A stretch of 64,000 nucleotides of DNA from Leminorella richardii (lineage in GTDB: Bacteria; Pseudomonadota; Gammaproteobacteria; Enterobacterales; Enterobacteriaceae). A program made the translations under genes and the position numbers. The notes beneath the pieces were generated by a model. The model did no database searches. It was given only the letters and a program-made list of their open reading frames with translations, and was not told the origin of the DNA. Position 1 is the stretch's first letter; each line of letters opens with the position of its first letter. Shown here piece after piece: positions 1-8,220 of the stretch. Location: assembly GCF_900478135.1 (NCBI RefSeq), contig NZ_LS483470.1, positions 2,228,501 to 2,292,500 on the forward strand, in the 5' to 3' direction.

Positions 1-356
1 TAACTATCCCTGTAATTGCCAACGGTGAAGTCTGGAATTACGAAGACGGCCAGCGCTGCCTTGCCGCTACTGGCTGTAGCGACTTGATGGTGGGACGCGG
101 CGCGCTGAACGTGCCGAACTTAGGGAACGTGGTTAAACACCAGCAGGATCCTCTTCCCTGGCCGAAGGTCGTCGAGCTGCTAAAAAAGTACGTTCAAACA
201 GACAACCCTCACGATACTGGCCACTATCACGTCGCCCGAACCAAGCAGTGGTTAGGCTACTTAAAAAAAGCCTATCCGCAGGCAGACAGTCTGTTTACTA
301 CTATCAGAACGATTAAAGACGCCCCCACGCTGGCAGAAATCATTTTGGCCTTCTAA
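1..356 (+). CDS. dusC: tRNA-dihydrouridine(16) synthase DusC, 3' end only
   Basis: The reading frame is already open at the left edge (codons from base 3) and ends at TAA 354-356, so only about 117 C-terminal residues are present. DusC is a flavoprotein that reduces uridine 16 in the tRNA D-loop. The visible part has the barrel-end motif IPVIANGEVW followed by GRGALNVPNL, the phosphate-binding end of the Dus TIM barrel, and then the C-terminal helical tRNA-binding domain containing YHVARTKQWLGYL, which I recognise as DusC rather than DusA or DusB. No terminator is evident directly after the stop. Confidence 0.88.
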   Translation, partial: TIPVIANGEVWNYEDGQRCLAATGCSDLMVGRGALNVPNLGNVVKHQQDPLPWPKVVELLKKYVQTDNPHDTGHYHVARTKQWLGYLKKAYPQADSLFTTIRTIKDAPTLAEIILAF

Positions 357-610
357 CGCCGTTTGGATAAATATTCTTAATTTATGAATTAACTTATCTA
401 TAGATTTTTTAAATTCACTCTTTCTCAAGTACTTTAGGCATTTTATTGGTTATTGGTTTTATTTTTATTGAAAAACGAAAAAACCATTAAATAACATAAC
501 AATAAGAAATCAGGCATGAATAAACCCCGGCATTTATTTGCATAAAACGCCTACTTATTTCTTTTATCATTACCGCAGATCCGGTCACATATTGCTTAAC
601 CGTTTAGTGA

Positions 611-624
611 ATTTATCGCCATAT
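611..624. promoter_or_regulatory. Candidate operator upstream of the FadR-type regulator
   Basis: ATTTATCGCCATAT matches 12 of 14 positions of the ATTTGTCGCCAAAT element found twice upstream of the minus-strand operon (5830-5843 and 5905-5918). It lies about 50 bp before the regulator start, where autoregulation would be expected. This is an inference from sequence similarity. Confidence 0.45.
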
Positions 625-671
625 TATGCAATAATGCACCTCTTTAAATGAGAATTAAGGCGGGTTGCTTA

Positions 672-1337
672 ATGGATGCTCAACTGGCTCTTTTCGAAAA
701 AATAAAACAGCATCTGCTGACCCAGTCGAACAAGACGGGTAAAAAAATCGAAACAGAAACAGCGCTGGCTGAACACTTTGGCGTATCCCGCTATAAAATT
801 CGCCAAGCGCTGACGGCTCTGTCACAAATGGGCTATCTCGATCGCGCGCCGAAGAAAGGCAGCGTCGTTCGTCGCCCTGATGCCGACGCTCTCAGCGATC
901 AGATGAAGTTTCAGTTTGCCGTTGCGGGCTTCAATGCCGCCGAATTCGTTGAGGCACGCGTACTGATTGAAACCGCCATTCTTCCCCTTGCCGTTCGCCG
1001 CATGACCCCTTCCCTAATGACCCAGTTGGAATACGCTCTGGAACAGATAGAGGCCAATGCGGACAACCCTCTGGAGGCGGACAAACACGACCGCGACTTT
1101 CACCTGCTGCTGCTGCAGGCCTGCGGTAATCGCGTGCTGCAAACCTTTTCCGGCGTGCTGATCACCTATTTTGAGAAAACCACCAGCCTGCTGGCAACCT
1201 GCGACCGAAACTACTTTATCGACATCGCAGAAAAAGAGCGTGAGATCCTTCAGGCGATAAAAGACGACAAGCCCGAGTTAGCTGAACGCCTGTTAAAAGC
1301 TCACCTAATTGAAAAAGCCGCCCTGCCGGCAAAATAG
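672..1337 (+). CDS. GntR/FadR-family transcriptional regulator (FCD domain)
   Basis: A 221-residue regulator. The N-terminal winged helix-turn-helix is visible at about residues 28-58 (ETETALAEHFGVSRYKIRQA, then the RAPKKGSVV wing). The C-terminal half is an all-helical FCD ligand domain with the AAEFVEARVLIETAI start and the DRDFHLLLLQACGN motif that usually supplies metal or acid ligands; FCD proteins often sense carboxylates. An ATG at 648 would give 229 residues but has no ribosome site, whereas the ATG at 672 follows AAGG, so 672 is preferred. It converges on the mmgE/dcuB/argH-like operon and ends at a shared terminator. It probably controls that operon, since one likely operator lies before each transcription unit. 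The ligand is unknown. Confidence 0.85.
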   Translation: MDAQLALFEKIKQHLLTQSNKTGKKIETETALAEHFGVSRYKIRQALTALSQMGYLDRAPKKGSVVRRPDADALSDQMKFQFAVAGFNAAEFVEARVLIETAILPLAVRRMTPSLMTQLEYALEQIEANADNPLEADKHDRDFHLLLLQACGNRVLQTFSGVLITYFEKTTSLLATCDRNYFIDIAEKEREILQAIKDDKPELAERLLKAHLIEKAALPAK

Positions 1338-1360
1338 GCCCTAACGATAAATCTAAAAAA

Positions 1361-1387
1361 GCCGCCGCAGATTTCCACTGCGGCGGC
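1361..1387. terminator. Bidirectional rho-independent terminator
   Basis: A perfect 10-bp stem (GCCGCCGCAG with CTGCGGCGGC) and 7-nt loop separate the converging regulator and MmgE/PrpD genes. The minus-strand side is followed by a T-rich tract (complement of the A-run 1355-1360), the plus side by TTCATCTTC. Confidence 0.85.
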
Positions 1388-1404
1388 TTCATCTTCAGCT
1401 CGGG

Positions 1405-2799
1405 TCAGGAAAAGACGCCAACAGAATGCGGTGCTGTCGCCAACAGCTGTACCACGTCATCCATGTCGTTAAGGTCGTCGAGTCCGAGCGTTGTCTCCGC
1501 TAGCCGATTGGCTGTTTGTTCATCCCATACCATCAGTGCTAGGCTGCGGTATTTCGCCACCAAAGCTTCCTCCGAAACGGGGTGAGTTGGCGATCCTAAA
1601 GGCACGTCTACCCGCCTTACGTAGCGGCGTCCGGAGTGAACAACGAGCGTTACCGTAGGCTCTTCGTCAGCCGCCATAGCGTCATCTACTGACAGCTCAA
1701 CCAGCTCCAGTACCCTCGCTATATCTGGGTGGTGACGCTGCTCTCGGCCGTAGGCCGTTAGCCCTACGTTTTCCCAAACAAGGCGCGCTGCGATAGCATA
1801 AGGAATGCTCATCTGAGTGCGAGACATGGGCTCCAGCTCACGCCCGCCGCACATCCCCTCAACAAAAGCATTGAGCCGAACCTCAACGCGGGCGATATCC
1901 TCGCTCTTCAGTTCATTTTCTTTCATCAGCTCGTCAACAGCGTCTACCGCCGCGTGAGTGCTTCGACACGACGCATAAGGTTTTATAGAAACCCGCTGCA
2001 TCTTCCAGTTGCTGCCGAGCTCCCGCAGCCAGGCCTCGCGATCTTCGCTCTGTGGCGCAAAGGTACGGCTAAAGCCGCCCCACACAGGCTCAAATATTGC
2101 CCCTGGCCCCGTAAAGCCCTCTTTCGCCAACAGCGCTGCGGTAAGCCCGCCCTGCGCCGCGTTGCCCGCGTGCAGCCGCTTGCTCTGAGCGCCGTCGTGA
2201 ATAAACGCCCACAGTCCACCGGAATAGCTGGCAGCTAGCCCAAGCGCCCATCGCATCTGCTCTTCGTTCAGGCCAAGGAGCCTACCCGCGGCGGCGGCGG
2301 CGCCAAAGGTGCCGCAGGTGGCGGTCGAATGCCATCCGGCTTCGTTGTGCGGTTCATAAGCGCCGCAGGCTTCCAAAGCGCGGCGCGCAACGTCGTACCC
2401 TAATACGACTGACGTAATAAACGTTTTGCCACTGATTGGCGCCTTGCACAGAGCAAGGGCTGCCATTGCCGCAGGGATTACCACTGCACCGGAGTGATCG
2501 CACCCACCGGTATCGTCTAGCTCAAAGGCATGGCAGGCAATACCGTTAGCCCAGGCCGCATAGCCGGGCATTGCCTGCCTCCCTGTTCCCCATAAAGGTA
2601 CCTGACCACCGCCGTCCAGCAGCTTCAACACCTGCGCGGTTTTTACCGCTTCGTCTGAGCGCGCACCGGCCAGCCCGGCGCCAAAAGTATCGAGAATATG
2701 CCGTTTGGTTTTTATTACTATAGATGTAGGAATATCGTCAAAGCGCGTGTTAACAATAAAGTCGGCAAGGCGCGCTGAAATCGCTGATGTCATCATCAC
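1405..2799 (-). CDS. MmgE/PrpD-family protein (epimerase or dehydratase)
   Basis: A 464-residue protein of the MmgE/PrpD fold, which includes 2-methylcitrate dehydratase, cis-aconitate decarboxylase and iminodisuccinate epimerase. The expected active-site pieces are visible: HAFELDDTGGCDHSG (acidic and histidine residues of the lid), GWHSTATCGTFG, SKRLHAGNAAQGG (lysine and histidine), and YASCRSTHAAVDA. Three ATGs in a row at 2799-2791 follow GGAGAGAG, so the exact start among them is uncertain. It is the last gene of an operon behind an ArgH-like lyase and a DcuB-type carrier. There are no propionate-pathway genes (prpB, prpC) beside it, which argues against methylcitrate. Given the lyase neighbour I infer epimerisation of a substituted aspartate, but the substrate is unproved. 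Confidence 0.82.
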   Translation of the reverse strand: MMMTSAISARLADFIVNTRFDDIPTSIVIKTKRHILDTFGAGLAGARSDEAVKTAQVLKLLDGGGQVPLWGTGRQAMPGYAAWANGIACHAFELDDTGGCDHSGAVVIPAAMAALALCKAPISGKTFITSVVLGYDVARRALEACGAYEPHNEAGWHSTATCGTFGAAAAAGRLLGLNEEQMRWALGLAASYSGGLWAFIHDGAQSKRLHAGNAAQGGLTAALLAKEGFTGPGAIFEPVWGGFSRTFAPQSEDREAWLRELGSNWKMQRVSIKPYASCRSTHAAVDAVDELMKENELKSEDIARVEVRLNAFVEGMCGGRELEPMSRTQMSIPYAIAARLVWENVGLTAYGREQRHHPDIARVLELVELSVDDAMAADEEPTVTLVVHSGRRYVRRVDVPLGSPTHPVSEEALVAKYRSLALMVWDEQTANRLAETTLGLDDLNDMDDVVQLLATAPHSVGVFS

Positions 2800-2819
2800 T
2801 CTCTCCGTCTTTCATGACG

Positions 2820-2844
2820 TCAAGGGCCCGCATTTGCGAGCCCT
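2820..2844. other. Intra-operon hairpin between dcuB-like and mmgE-like genes
   Basis: AAGGGCCCGC and GCGAGCCCTT pair over 9 of 10 positions around an ATTT loop. In the minus-strand operon direction no T-run follows, so it is more likely an mRNA-stability or processing hairpin than a terminator. Confidence 0.5.
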
Positions 2845-2852
2845 TTTCATCA

Positions 2853-4183
2853 TCAAAACACTATGGTTGAAATACCGTATCCGGCAATGACGGCAGATAT
2901 CACCATCACAAATCCCGGTCTCAGGTAGCTGTGGTTTATCACATAGCTGCCAAGCTTGGTGGTTCCCGTTCGGTCAAAGGAAACGCAGCCGATCTGACCC
3001 GCGCCAGGGACAATAAAGTCACCGCAGCAGGCTGGGTACAGCGCCACCAGCATCGGGGGCGGAATGCCCATGGATGCGCCTAGAGGCATTAGCGACGCAA
3101 CGGTTGTTGACGGGCTGAAGATCACCGCAGAAAAGCAAAACAGTACGACACCAAACAGCATTGGCGTTGACTGCACCATGTGCTGGAACAGCTCGATAAA
3201 CATCGGTTTATAGGCTTCAAAGAACGTACCAGTCATCCATGAAATACCGAATACGCCCACTACACCAATCAGGCCGGAGCGGAACACTGAGCCAGAGGCA
3301 AACTTATCGCTTGGCACCTTACTGAAGACGATGATCATCAACGCTGTCGCCAGCATGACCATTTGGATCAGTGACGGCGTTGACAGCGGCACCATTTTGC
3401 CACCCTCTTCCCACGCGGGAAGCAGCGACTTAAACGACCCCAGCGTAATCACCAGCGCCACGCCCAGACCAAAAATCAGCACCCCCAGCTTTTCGGCTTT
3501 GGACGGTTTGTAGGCCTCTTTTTCCGCCTTTTCGCCATGCAGGAACTGATATTCACCAGAAGCCACGCGCTGGCAGAACACCGGATCTTGCTCTAGCTCT
3601 TTACCCCGCTTGAATACGGCCAAACAGCCGCAGAACGTGCCGATAAGAAATGCCGGGATGCTGACCGCCAGAATTTCGAGGATCGAAACGTTATACATCG
3701 ACAGCGCGGCAATCATGCCTGCAGTTGCGGCACTCATTGGGCTGGCAATCACTGCAATACCCGCCGCAATCACCGACATCGACATCGGCCTCTCCGGTCG
3801 GATTTTCGCCTCTGCCGCCACTTCGGCCACCACCGGATAAACCGCAAACGCCACATAGGCGGTGCCGCAGAACATCACGAAAATAGAGCACACCAGCGGC
3901 CCAACGAAAGTAATCGCCGTTGGCTTCTTGCGCAGCAGCTTTTCCGCTATCCGCACCAGAAAATCGAGGCCGCCAGCCCCTTGTAGCACGCTGGTACAGG
4001 CAATCACCGCGATGATGATCAGCAGTACGGTCACTGGCGGTGAAGCGGGCTTCATGCCGAACACCAGCACCAGAATACAGACCCCTAACCCCCCGCCGCA
4101 CCAAGACCCACACCGCCAAATCGCCCGCCTATACCGATAGCGAGAACAACTACAGCCAGCTGTAGCCAAAATTGGATATCCAT
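2853..4183 (-). pseudogene. dcuB: DcuA/DcuB-family C4-dicarboxylate carrier, one-base frameshift near the 5' end
   Basis: The body is clearly an anaerobic C4-dicarboxylate carrier of the Dcu family (GLGVCILVLVFGMKP, GTAYVAFAVYPVVAEVA, many hydrophobic spans, ends GISTIVF). The natural start is the ATG at 4183-4181 behind GGAAGGAG. It encodes MDIQFWLQLAVVVLAIGIGG and twelve further residues, then hits TAG at 4087-4085. The other frame continues from the same point. The shift lies in a run of six G (minus strand; plus 4089-4094); seven would restore a 443-residue protein, the normal family length. The 459-residue continuous reading has a non-Dcu, Cys/Arg-rich N-terminus and is an artefact. Causes: true mutation, sequencing slip, or -1 slippage on G GGG GGT just before the stop. 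Inferred role: uptake of the operon's substrate in exchange for fumarate or succinate. Confidence 0.85.
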
Positions 4184-4243
4184 GCTCTCTCCTTCCTTCG
4201 TACGCATAACGCACGAAAGCCATAAAGTTCACGTTAACGATGA

Positions 4244-4265
4244 TCGGGTGCCAAAATCGACACCC
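4244..4265. other. Hairpin between argH-like and dcuB-like genes
   Basis: CGGGTG and CACCCG form a 6-bp stem with a 10-nt loop in the 100-bp gap between the first two genes of the operon. No T-run follows on the minus strand. The loop contains ATCGACACC, which also occurs at 6112-6120. Confidence 0.35.
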
Positions 4266-4282
4266 GTCAATAAAGAAAGGAT

Positions 4283-5668
4283 TTATCCCTGTACGCGGAT
4301 CAGGCTTTTCGCCTTCTCAATTTGCGCGCGGACAGTTTCAGGCGCAGTGCCGCCGTAGGACGTCCGTGCTGCCACGGAGGCCTCCAGCGTAATAGCCTGA
4401 TAGATATCCTGTTCGATGTTGGCGTGGAAAGAGTGGAACTCATCCATTGTCAGCGCATCCAGCATTTTGCCGTGCTTCACACAGTAGTTAACGACGCTGC
4501 CGACCACGTGGTGAGCCTCACGGAACGGAATGCCTTTGCGAACCAGGTAGTCCGCCATATCTGTGGCGGTGGAGAAGCCCCTATGGGCGGCGTTGCGCGT
4601 CCTGTCGGCGTTGACCTTCATTTTCTCCAGCATCGGCGCCATGATTTTCAGGCCAGAAAGCAGCGTATCCATAGAGTCATACACCGCCTCTTTGTCTTCG
4701 CTCATATCAGTGTTATAGGCCAGGGGAATGCCTTTCATAATGGTCAGAATTGCCATCAGGTTGCCGTATACTCGGCCGCCCTTGCCGCGCATTTTTTCCG
4801 CCACATCAGGGTTTTTCTTCTGCGGCATAATGCTGGAACCGGTACAGAAGTCGTCAGACAGATCGATAAATTTGAAGTCCTGACTGGAGAACAGCACCAG
4901 CTCTTCCGACAGCCGAGTCAGGTGCATGAAGCACATCGCTGCGGCAGCGTTAAATTCAATCATATGGTCACGGTCACTGACGGAATCAATACTGTTTTCC
5001 GTTGGGCGATCGAAGCCAAGCTCTTTAGCGGTAAAGTGGCGATCGATAGGGAATGTAGTACCGGCCAGAGCGGCGGCACCCAGCGGGCACTCTTCCATGC
5101 GGCGATACAGATCGTCAAAGCGGGTAAAGTCGCGCTGCATCATCCAGAAATAGGCCATGATCCAGTGTGAAAACAGAATTGGCTGCCCGGTTTGCAGGTG
5201 AGTATACCCCGGCATAATAGCGTCAGTGTTGCCCTCAGCCTTGGCGATAAAGGCAGCCTGAAGCCCGCGAATGGCCTCTTTCACTTCCTCAATAGTGGCA
5301 CGCATGTGCATTTTTGAGTCCAACGTCGTCTGGTCGTTTCGACTGCGGGCGGTATGCAGTTTGCCCCCAACCGGCCCGACGATCTCCGTCATGCGCTTCT
5401 CAATCGCCATGTGGATATCTTCATCTTCAGTTCGGAAGTCGAACTTACCCTCACGGATCTCATCAGCAACCTGTTTCAACCCGGCAATAATCGCATCGGC
5501 ATCGGCCTGAGTGATAATCCCCTGCTTTGCCAGCATGGTGGCGTGCACAATACTGCCCTGAATATCAAACGGGCAAAGGCGTGTTTCAATAAGAATGGTA
5601 GCGTTGAACTCTTCGACCAGCTTATTTGTCGGCATATCAAATCTGCCGCCCCACAGTTTCGTACTCAT
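4283..5668 (-). CDS. ArgH-like C-N lyase of the aspartase/fumarase superfamily
   Basis: A 461-residue argininosuccinate-lyase homologue, starting at ATG 5668 behind AGAGGAT. The superfamily catalytic loop GSSIMPQKKN, the PGYTHLQTGQP histidine segment and SRNDQ are intact, so elimination releasing fumarate is expected. It is not the usual enterobacterial ArgH: LHTARSRNDQTTLD replaces HTGRSRNDQVATD, FNATILIETRL replaces FNDSLRFDYRL, and LAYNTDMSEDKE replaces LAYNKDMQEDKE. The changed Ser, Asp and Gln positions contact the substrate in true argininosuccinate lyases. No arginine-biosynthetic gene adjoins it; instead it leads an operon with a Dcu carrier and an MmgE/PrpD protein. A catabolic lyase for an N-substituted aspartate (as in the iminodisuccinate or EDDS lyases) is a reasonable inference; a second, transferred argH is the alternative. 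Confidence 0.85.
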   Translation of the reverse strand: MSTKLWGGRFDMPTNKLVEEFNATILIETRLCPFDIQGSIVHATMLAKQGIITQADADAIIAGLKQVADEIREGKFDFRTEDEDIHMAIEKRMTEIVGPVGGKLHTARSRNDQTTLDSKMHMRATIEEVKEAIRGLQAAFIAKAEGNTDAIMPGYTHLQTGQPILFSHWIMAYFWMMQRDFTRFDDLYRRMEECPLGAAALAGTTFPIDRHFTAKELGFDRPTENSIDSVSDRDHMIEFNAAAAMCFMHLTRLSEELVLFSSQDFKFIDLSDDFCTGSSIMPQKKNPDVAEKMRGKGGRVYGNLMAILTIMKGIPLAYNTDMSEDKEAVYDSMDTLLSGLKIMAPMLEKMKVNADRTRNAAHRGFSTATDMADYLVRKGIPFREAHHVVGSVVNYCVKHGKMLDALTMDEFHSFHANIEQDIYQAITLEASVAARTSYGGTAPETVRAQIEKAKSLIRVQG

Positions 5669-5829
5669 AGCGATCCTCTTTTCATCTTGATTTTATTTTT
5701 AGTGACTTTGGTGACGTTTTTGGTTTGACGCTTTTACCCTATTTACCCAGCTTTCTTCGCCACGGCGAAAAGCGGGCCTGCCAATGTGTCGCCTTTGCGC
5801 CTTATGGCTGAGCAAAAACTGACCCACCA

Positions 5830-5843
5830 ATTTGGCGACAAAT
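5830..5843. promoter_or_regulatory. Candidate operator, promoter-proximal copy
   Basis: ATTTGGCGACAAAT is the exact reverse complement of 5905-5918 and is itself nearly palindromic (ATTTG and CAAAT arms). It lies about 160 bp upstream of the lyase start. It is probably bound by the FadR-type regulator encoded at 672-1337, whose own upstream region carries a 12/14 copy. Confidence 0.55.
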
Positions 5844-5904
5844 AGAAATCATGTTCAACACAAATGATTTAGTAACATGAAATAAATCACATTTTTTAAA
5901 ATTA

Positions 5905-5918
5905 ATTTGTCGCCAAAT
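5905..5918. promoter_or_regulatory. Candidate operator, promoter-distal copy
   Basis: ATTTGTCGCCAAAT is the inverted partner of 5830-5843. The centres are 75 bp apart, about seven helical turns, a spacing that would allow looping between two dimers. Confidence 0.55.
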
Positions 5919-6294
5919 GGATTTAAATGAAGAATTGAAAACAAGTCGTTAGTTTAATGTAAGAATCATTCAGTGAATGTTAAAACCAAAATTTCATGAA
6001 CGCGTTTTAGCCAGAAAATGGTGTCGATAAGGTAGTTGCATAAGCCAATATCATGAGGAGAAATACATCGTTAATATAAAAGCGGTGGTCGATATTAAAA
6101 ATAGCGCACACATCGACACCTCTTTTTTGATTAGAAAAGTCTCCTCGGAGATTCATAAATACAATTGTTTACAAATAAGCGTTATCTCCCTGTAAAAATA
6201 ATCTTTAAAACCCTGTCAGTAATCCTTAAGCAAAATTATAATTTCTTTGGCTGAACGCTTCGTTCATAGTTATGTCCCTTAAATAAGTCATCTT

Positions 6295-7206
6295 ATGCGC
6301 ACAAAAATTCGTTTTACTTTATTAAGTCTGGCGCTGTTCGCGTCTGGGCTTGCGATGACAGCCTCCGCTGATACCAAAAGCACCAAGACGGCTTCAGGCC
6401 CTGGCCTTGCTTCCAAAAGCGCGCTGGTAGTGGACGTAAAAACCCGAAAAGTCATTTACTCCAACAATCCTGACAAAGTGGTTCCCATTGCCTCACTGAC
6501 CAAATTGATGACGGCAATGGTGGTTCTTGACGCCAAACAGCCGATGACTCAGGTTATTCCCGTAAAAATTAATGAGACCAAAGAGCTTAGGGGCGTTTAC
6601 TCTCGCGTTCAGGTCGGCAGTGAGATTACCCGCAAAGAAATGCTGCTGCTGGCGCTGATGTCATCAGAAAACCGCGCGGCCGCCAGTCTGGCTCACAGCT
6701 ACCCCGGCGGTTACCGCGCCTTTATTAAAGCCATGAACGCCAAGGCCAAGTCGCTCGGCATGAAAAACACTCGTTATGTCGAACCGACCGGGCTTTCAGA
6801 GAAAAACGTCTCTACCGCCCGCGATCTGAGCCGATTAATTCTGGCAACGCAAAAATACCCCATGCTCAGCCAGCTCAGCACCACCCCCGGAAAAACCGTG
6901 ACGTTCGATCATCCGAGATACACGCTGGAATTTCACAACACGAACCATTTGCTGCGCAACGAGGGTTGGGATATTCAGCTGACGAAAACTGGCTATACCG
7001 ATGAAGCGGGGCGCTGCCTGACGATGCGAACCACCATCAACCACCGCCAAGTGGCGCTGGTCACGCTTGACGCCTACGGCAAATATACCCACTTTGCCGA
7101 CGCCAACCGATTGAAAAGCTGGCTAGAAACGCAAAAAGCGCTGCCTCTGGCAGAAAACCAGAAAAGTCCACAGAAACAGAAAGCCAAGCGCGTCAAACAG
7201 GGATAA
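6295..7206 (+). CDS. pbpG: D-alanyl-D-alanine endopeptidase PbpG (PBP7), first copy
   Basis: A 303-residue periplasmic penicillin-binding protein of the low-molecular-mass serine peptidase class, which cuts D-Ala-meso-DAP cross-links in peptidoglycan. It has a signal peptide (LLSLALFASGLAMTASA) and all three motifs: SLTK with nucleophile Ser67 and Lys70, SEN at 124-126, and KTG at 231-233. The length matches E. coli PBP7. The start at ATG 6295 places the signal peptide correctly, although no strong ribosome site precedes it. A close paralogue follows 72 bp downstream on the same strand, so this is a tandem duplication; this copy looks intact and is probably the functional one. Confidence 0.92.
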   Translation: MRTKIRFTLLSLALFASGLAMTASADTKSTKTASGPGLASKSALVVDVKTRKVIYSNNPDKVVPIASLTKLMTAMVVLDAKQPMTQVIPVKINETKELRGVYSRVQVGSEITRKEMLLLALMSSENRAAASLAHSYPGGYRAFIKAMNAKAKSLGMKNTRYVEPTGLSEKNVSTARDLSRLILATQKYPMLSQLSTTPGKTVTFDHPRYTLEFHNTNHLLRNEGWDIQLTKTGYTDEAGRCLTMRTTINHRQVALVTLDAYGKYTHFADANRLKSWLETQKALPLAENQKSPQKQKAKRVKQG

Positions 7207-7240
7207 TGCCGCCGTACGCGAACACACCTCATTATCCAGC

Positions 7241-7257
7241 ACCCCGCTTAGCGGGGC
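7241..7257 (+). other. GC-rich hairpin between the two pbpG copies
   Basis: CCCCGC and GCGGGG pair around a short TTA-type loop downstream of the first pbpG. No T-run follows, so termination would be weak. Confidence 0.45.
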
Positions 7258-7278
7258 GATAACACAGCGAAAAAAATC

Positions 7279-8207
7279 ATGATGAAGACATCGTTTTACT
7301 CTAGTCTGTCGCTAGCCTGCCTACTGGGGTTTTGTGCAGGCTCCGCCCTTCTACCTTCAGCCGCCTACGCCGCACCGTCAACAATGCAGCGAAGCGCGCT
7401 ACCGGAAATCGCTTCCGGCAGCGCACTGATAGTCGATACCAAAACAGAAAAGGTCATCTATACCCTGAACCCCGGCAAGCAGGTGCCTATTGCTTCTATC
7501 ACCAAACTCATGACCGCCATGGTGACTCTGGATAAAAAGCTGCCGATGACAGAGGTTATCCCCGTTGCTATTGAGCACACCAAAGAGCTGGAAGGCGTTT
7601 ACTCTCGCGTCAGAGTCGGCAGTAAAGCGAGCCGAGAGGACATGCTGCTGATGACCCTGATGGCGTCGGAAAACCGCGCTGCGGCCTCCTTGGCTCACAG
7701 CTATCCTGGCGGTTATGACGCGTTTATTAAAGCCATGAACGACAAAGCTAAAGCACTGGGCATGAATCACACTCGCTACATTGAACCAACCGGGCTGTCG
7801 GAGCAGAACGTGTCTACGGCAGAAGACCTAACCCGCTTACTCATGGCAACGAGACAGTATCCGCAGCTCAGCAAAGACTCCGTCGAACGGGAAAAACCGT
7901 CCACTTTCGCCAGCCGGACTACACGCTAGAGTTTCGCAACACCAACTATCTGGTGACCAAAGACGAGTGGAATATCCAGTTAACCAAAACCGGCTTTACC
8001 AATCAGGCTGGCCACTGCCTAGCGATGCGCAGCCGCATTGCAGGAAAAGACGTCACACTGGTCGTATTGGACGCCTTTGGCAAATACACCCACTTTGCTG
8101 ACGCTAATCGCCTGCGCAAGTGGATGGAAACCGGAGAAGCGCCGCCGGTTCCTAAAGCGGCAAAAGAGTATCGTCGCCAGAAAGCCATAGAGACCACTCA
8201 AAACTGA
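7279..8207 (+). pseudogene. pbpG: Second pbpG copy, one-base frameshift
   Basis: A paralogue of the preceding gene. Codons from 7279 give a signal peptide and the SITK motif (Ser73, Lys76) and run in frame to about 7888, then drift into a foreign tail ending at TAG 7927. Another frame resumes the PBP7 sequence (GKTVHFRQPDYTLEFRNTNY) from about 7890 and carries the KTG motif to the stop at 8207. Adding one base in GTCGAACGGG near 7885-7890 would restore DSVEPGKTV and a 309-residue protein. As written, the truncated product lacks KTG and would be inactive. The remainder is well conserved, so the lesion is recent or a sequencing error. Confidence 0.88.
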
Positions 8208-8220
8208 AAATATTTTAACG

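Larger units (their letters stand above)
5669..6294. other. AT-rich intergenic region with paired inverted repeats
   Basis: This 626-bp gap separates the minus-strand lyase operon from pbpG. It holds the two operator-like elements at 5830-5843 and 5905-5918 and a second 9-bp inverted repeat (GGTGTCGAT 6020-6028, ATCGACACC 6112-6120). A ribosome-site-like ATGAGGAGAAATA lies near 6053-6065, but the only ORF following it is a few codons long. Confidence 0.55.

Noticed and set aside
1954..2238. Overlapping ORFs on the opposite strand of the MmgE/PrpD gene
   Set aside because: No ribosome site and no family character. The minus-strand gene has clear motifs through the same bases, so these are shadows of GC-rich codons; the same holds for many antisense ORFs across glg, moa and uvrB.
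1405..2799. 2-methylcitrate dehydratase PrpD of the propionate pathway
   Set aside because: No prpB, prpC or prpE nearby and the neighbours are a C-N lyase and a dicarboxylate carrier, so the narrower name is not supported.
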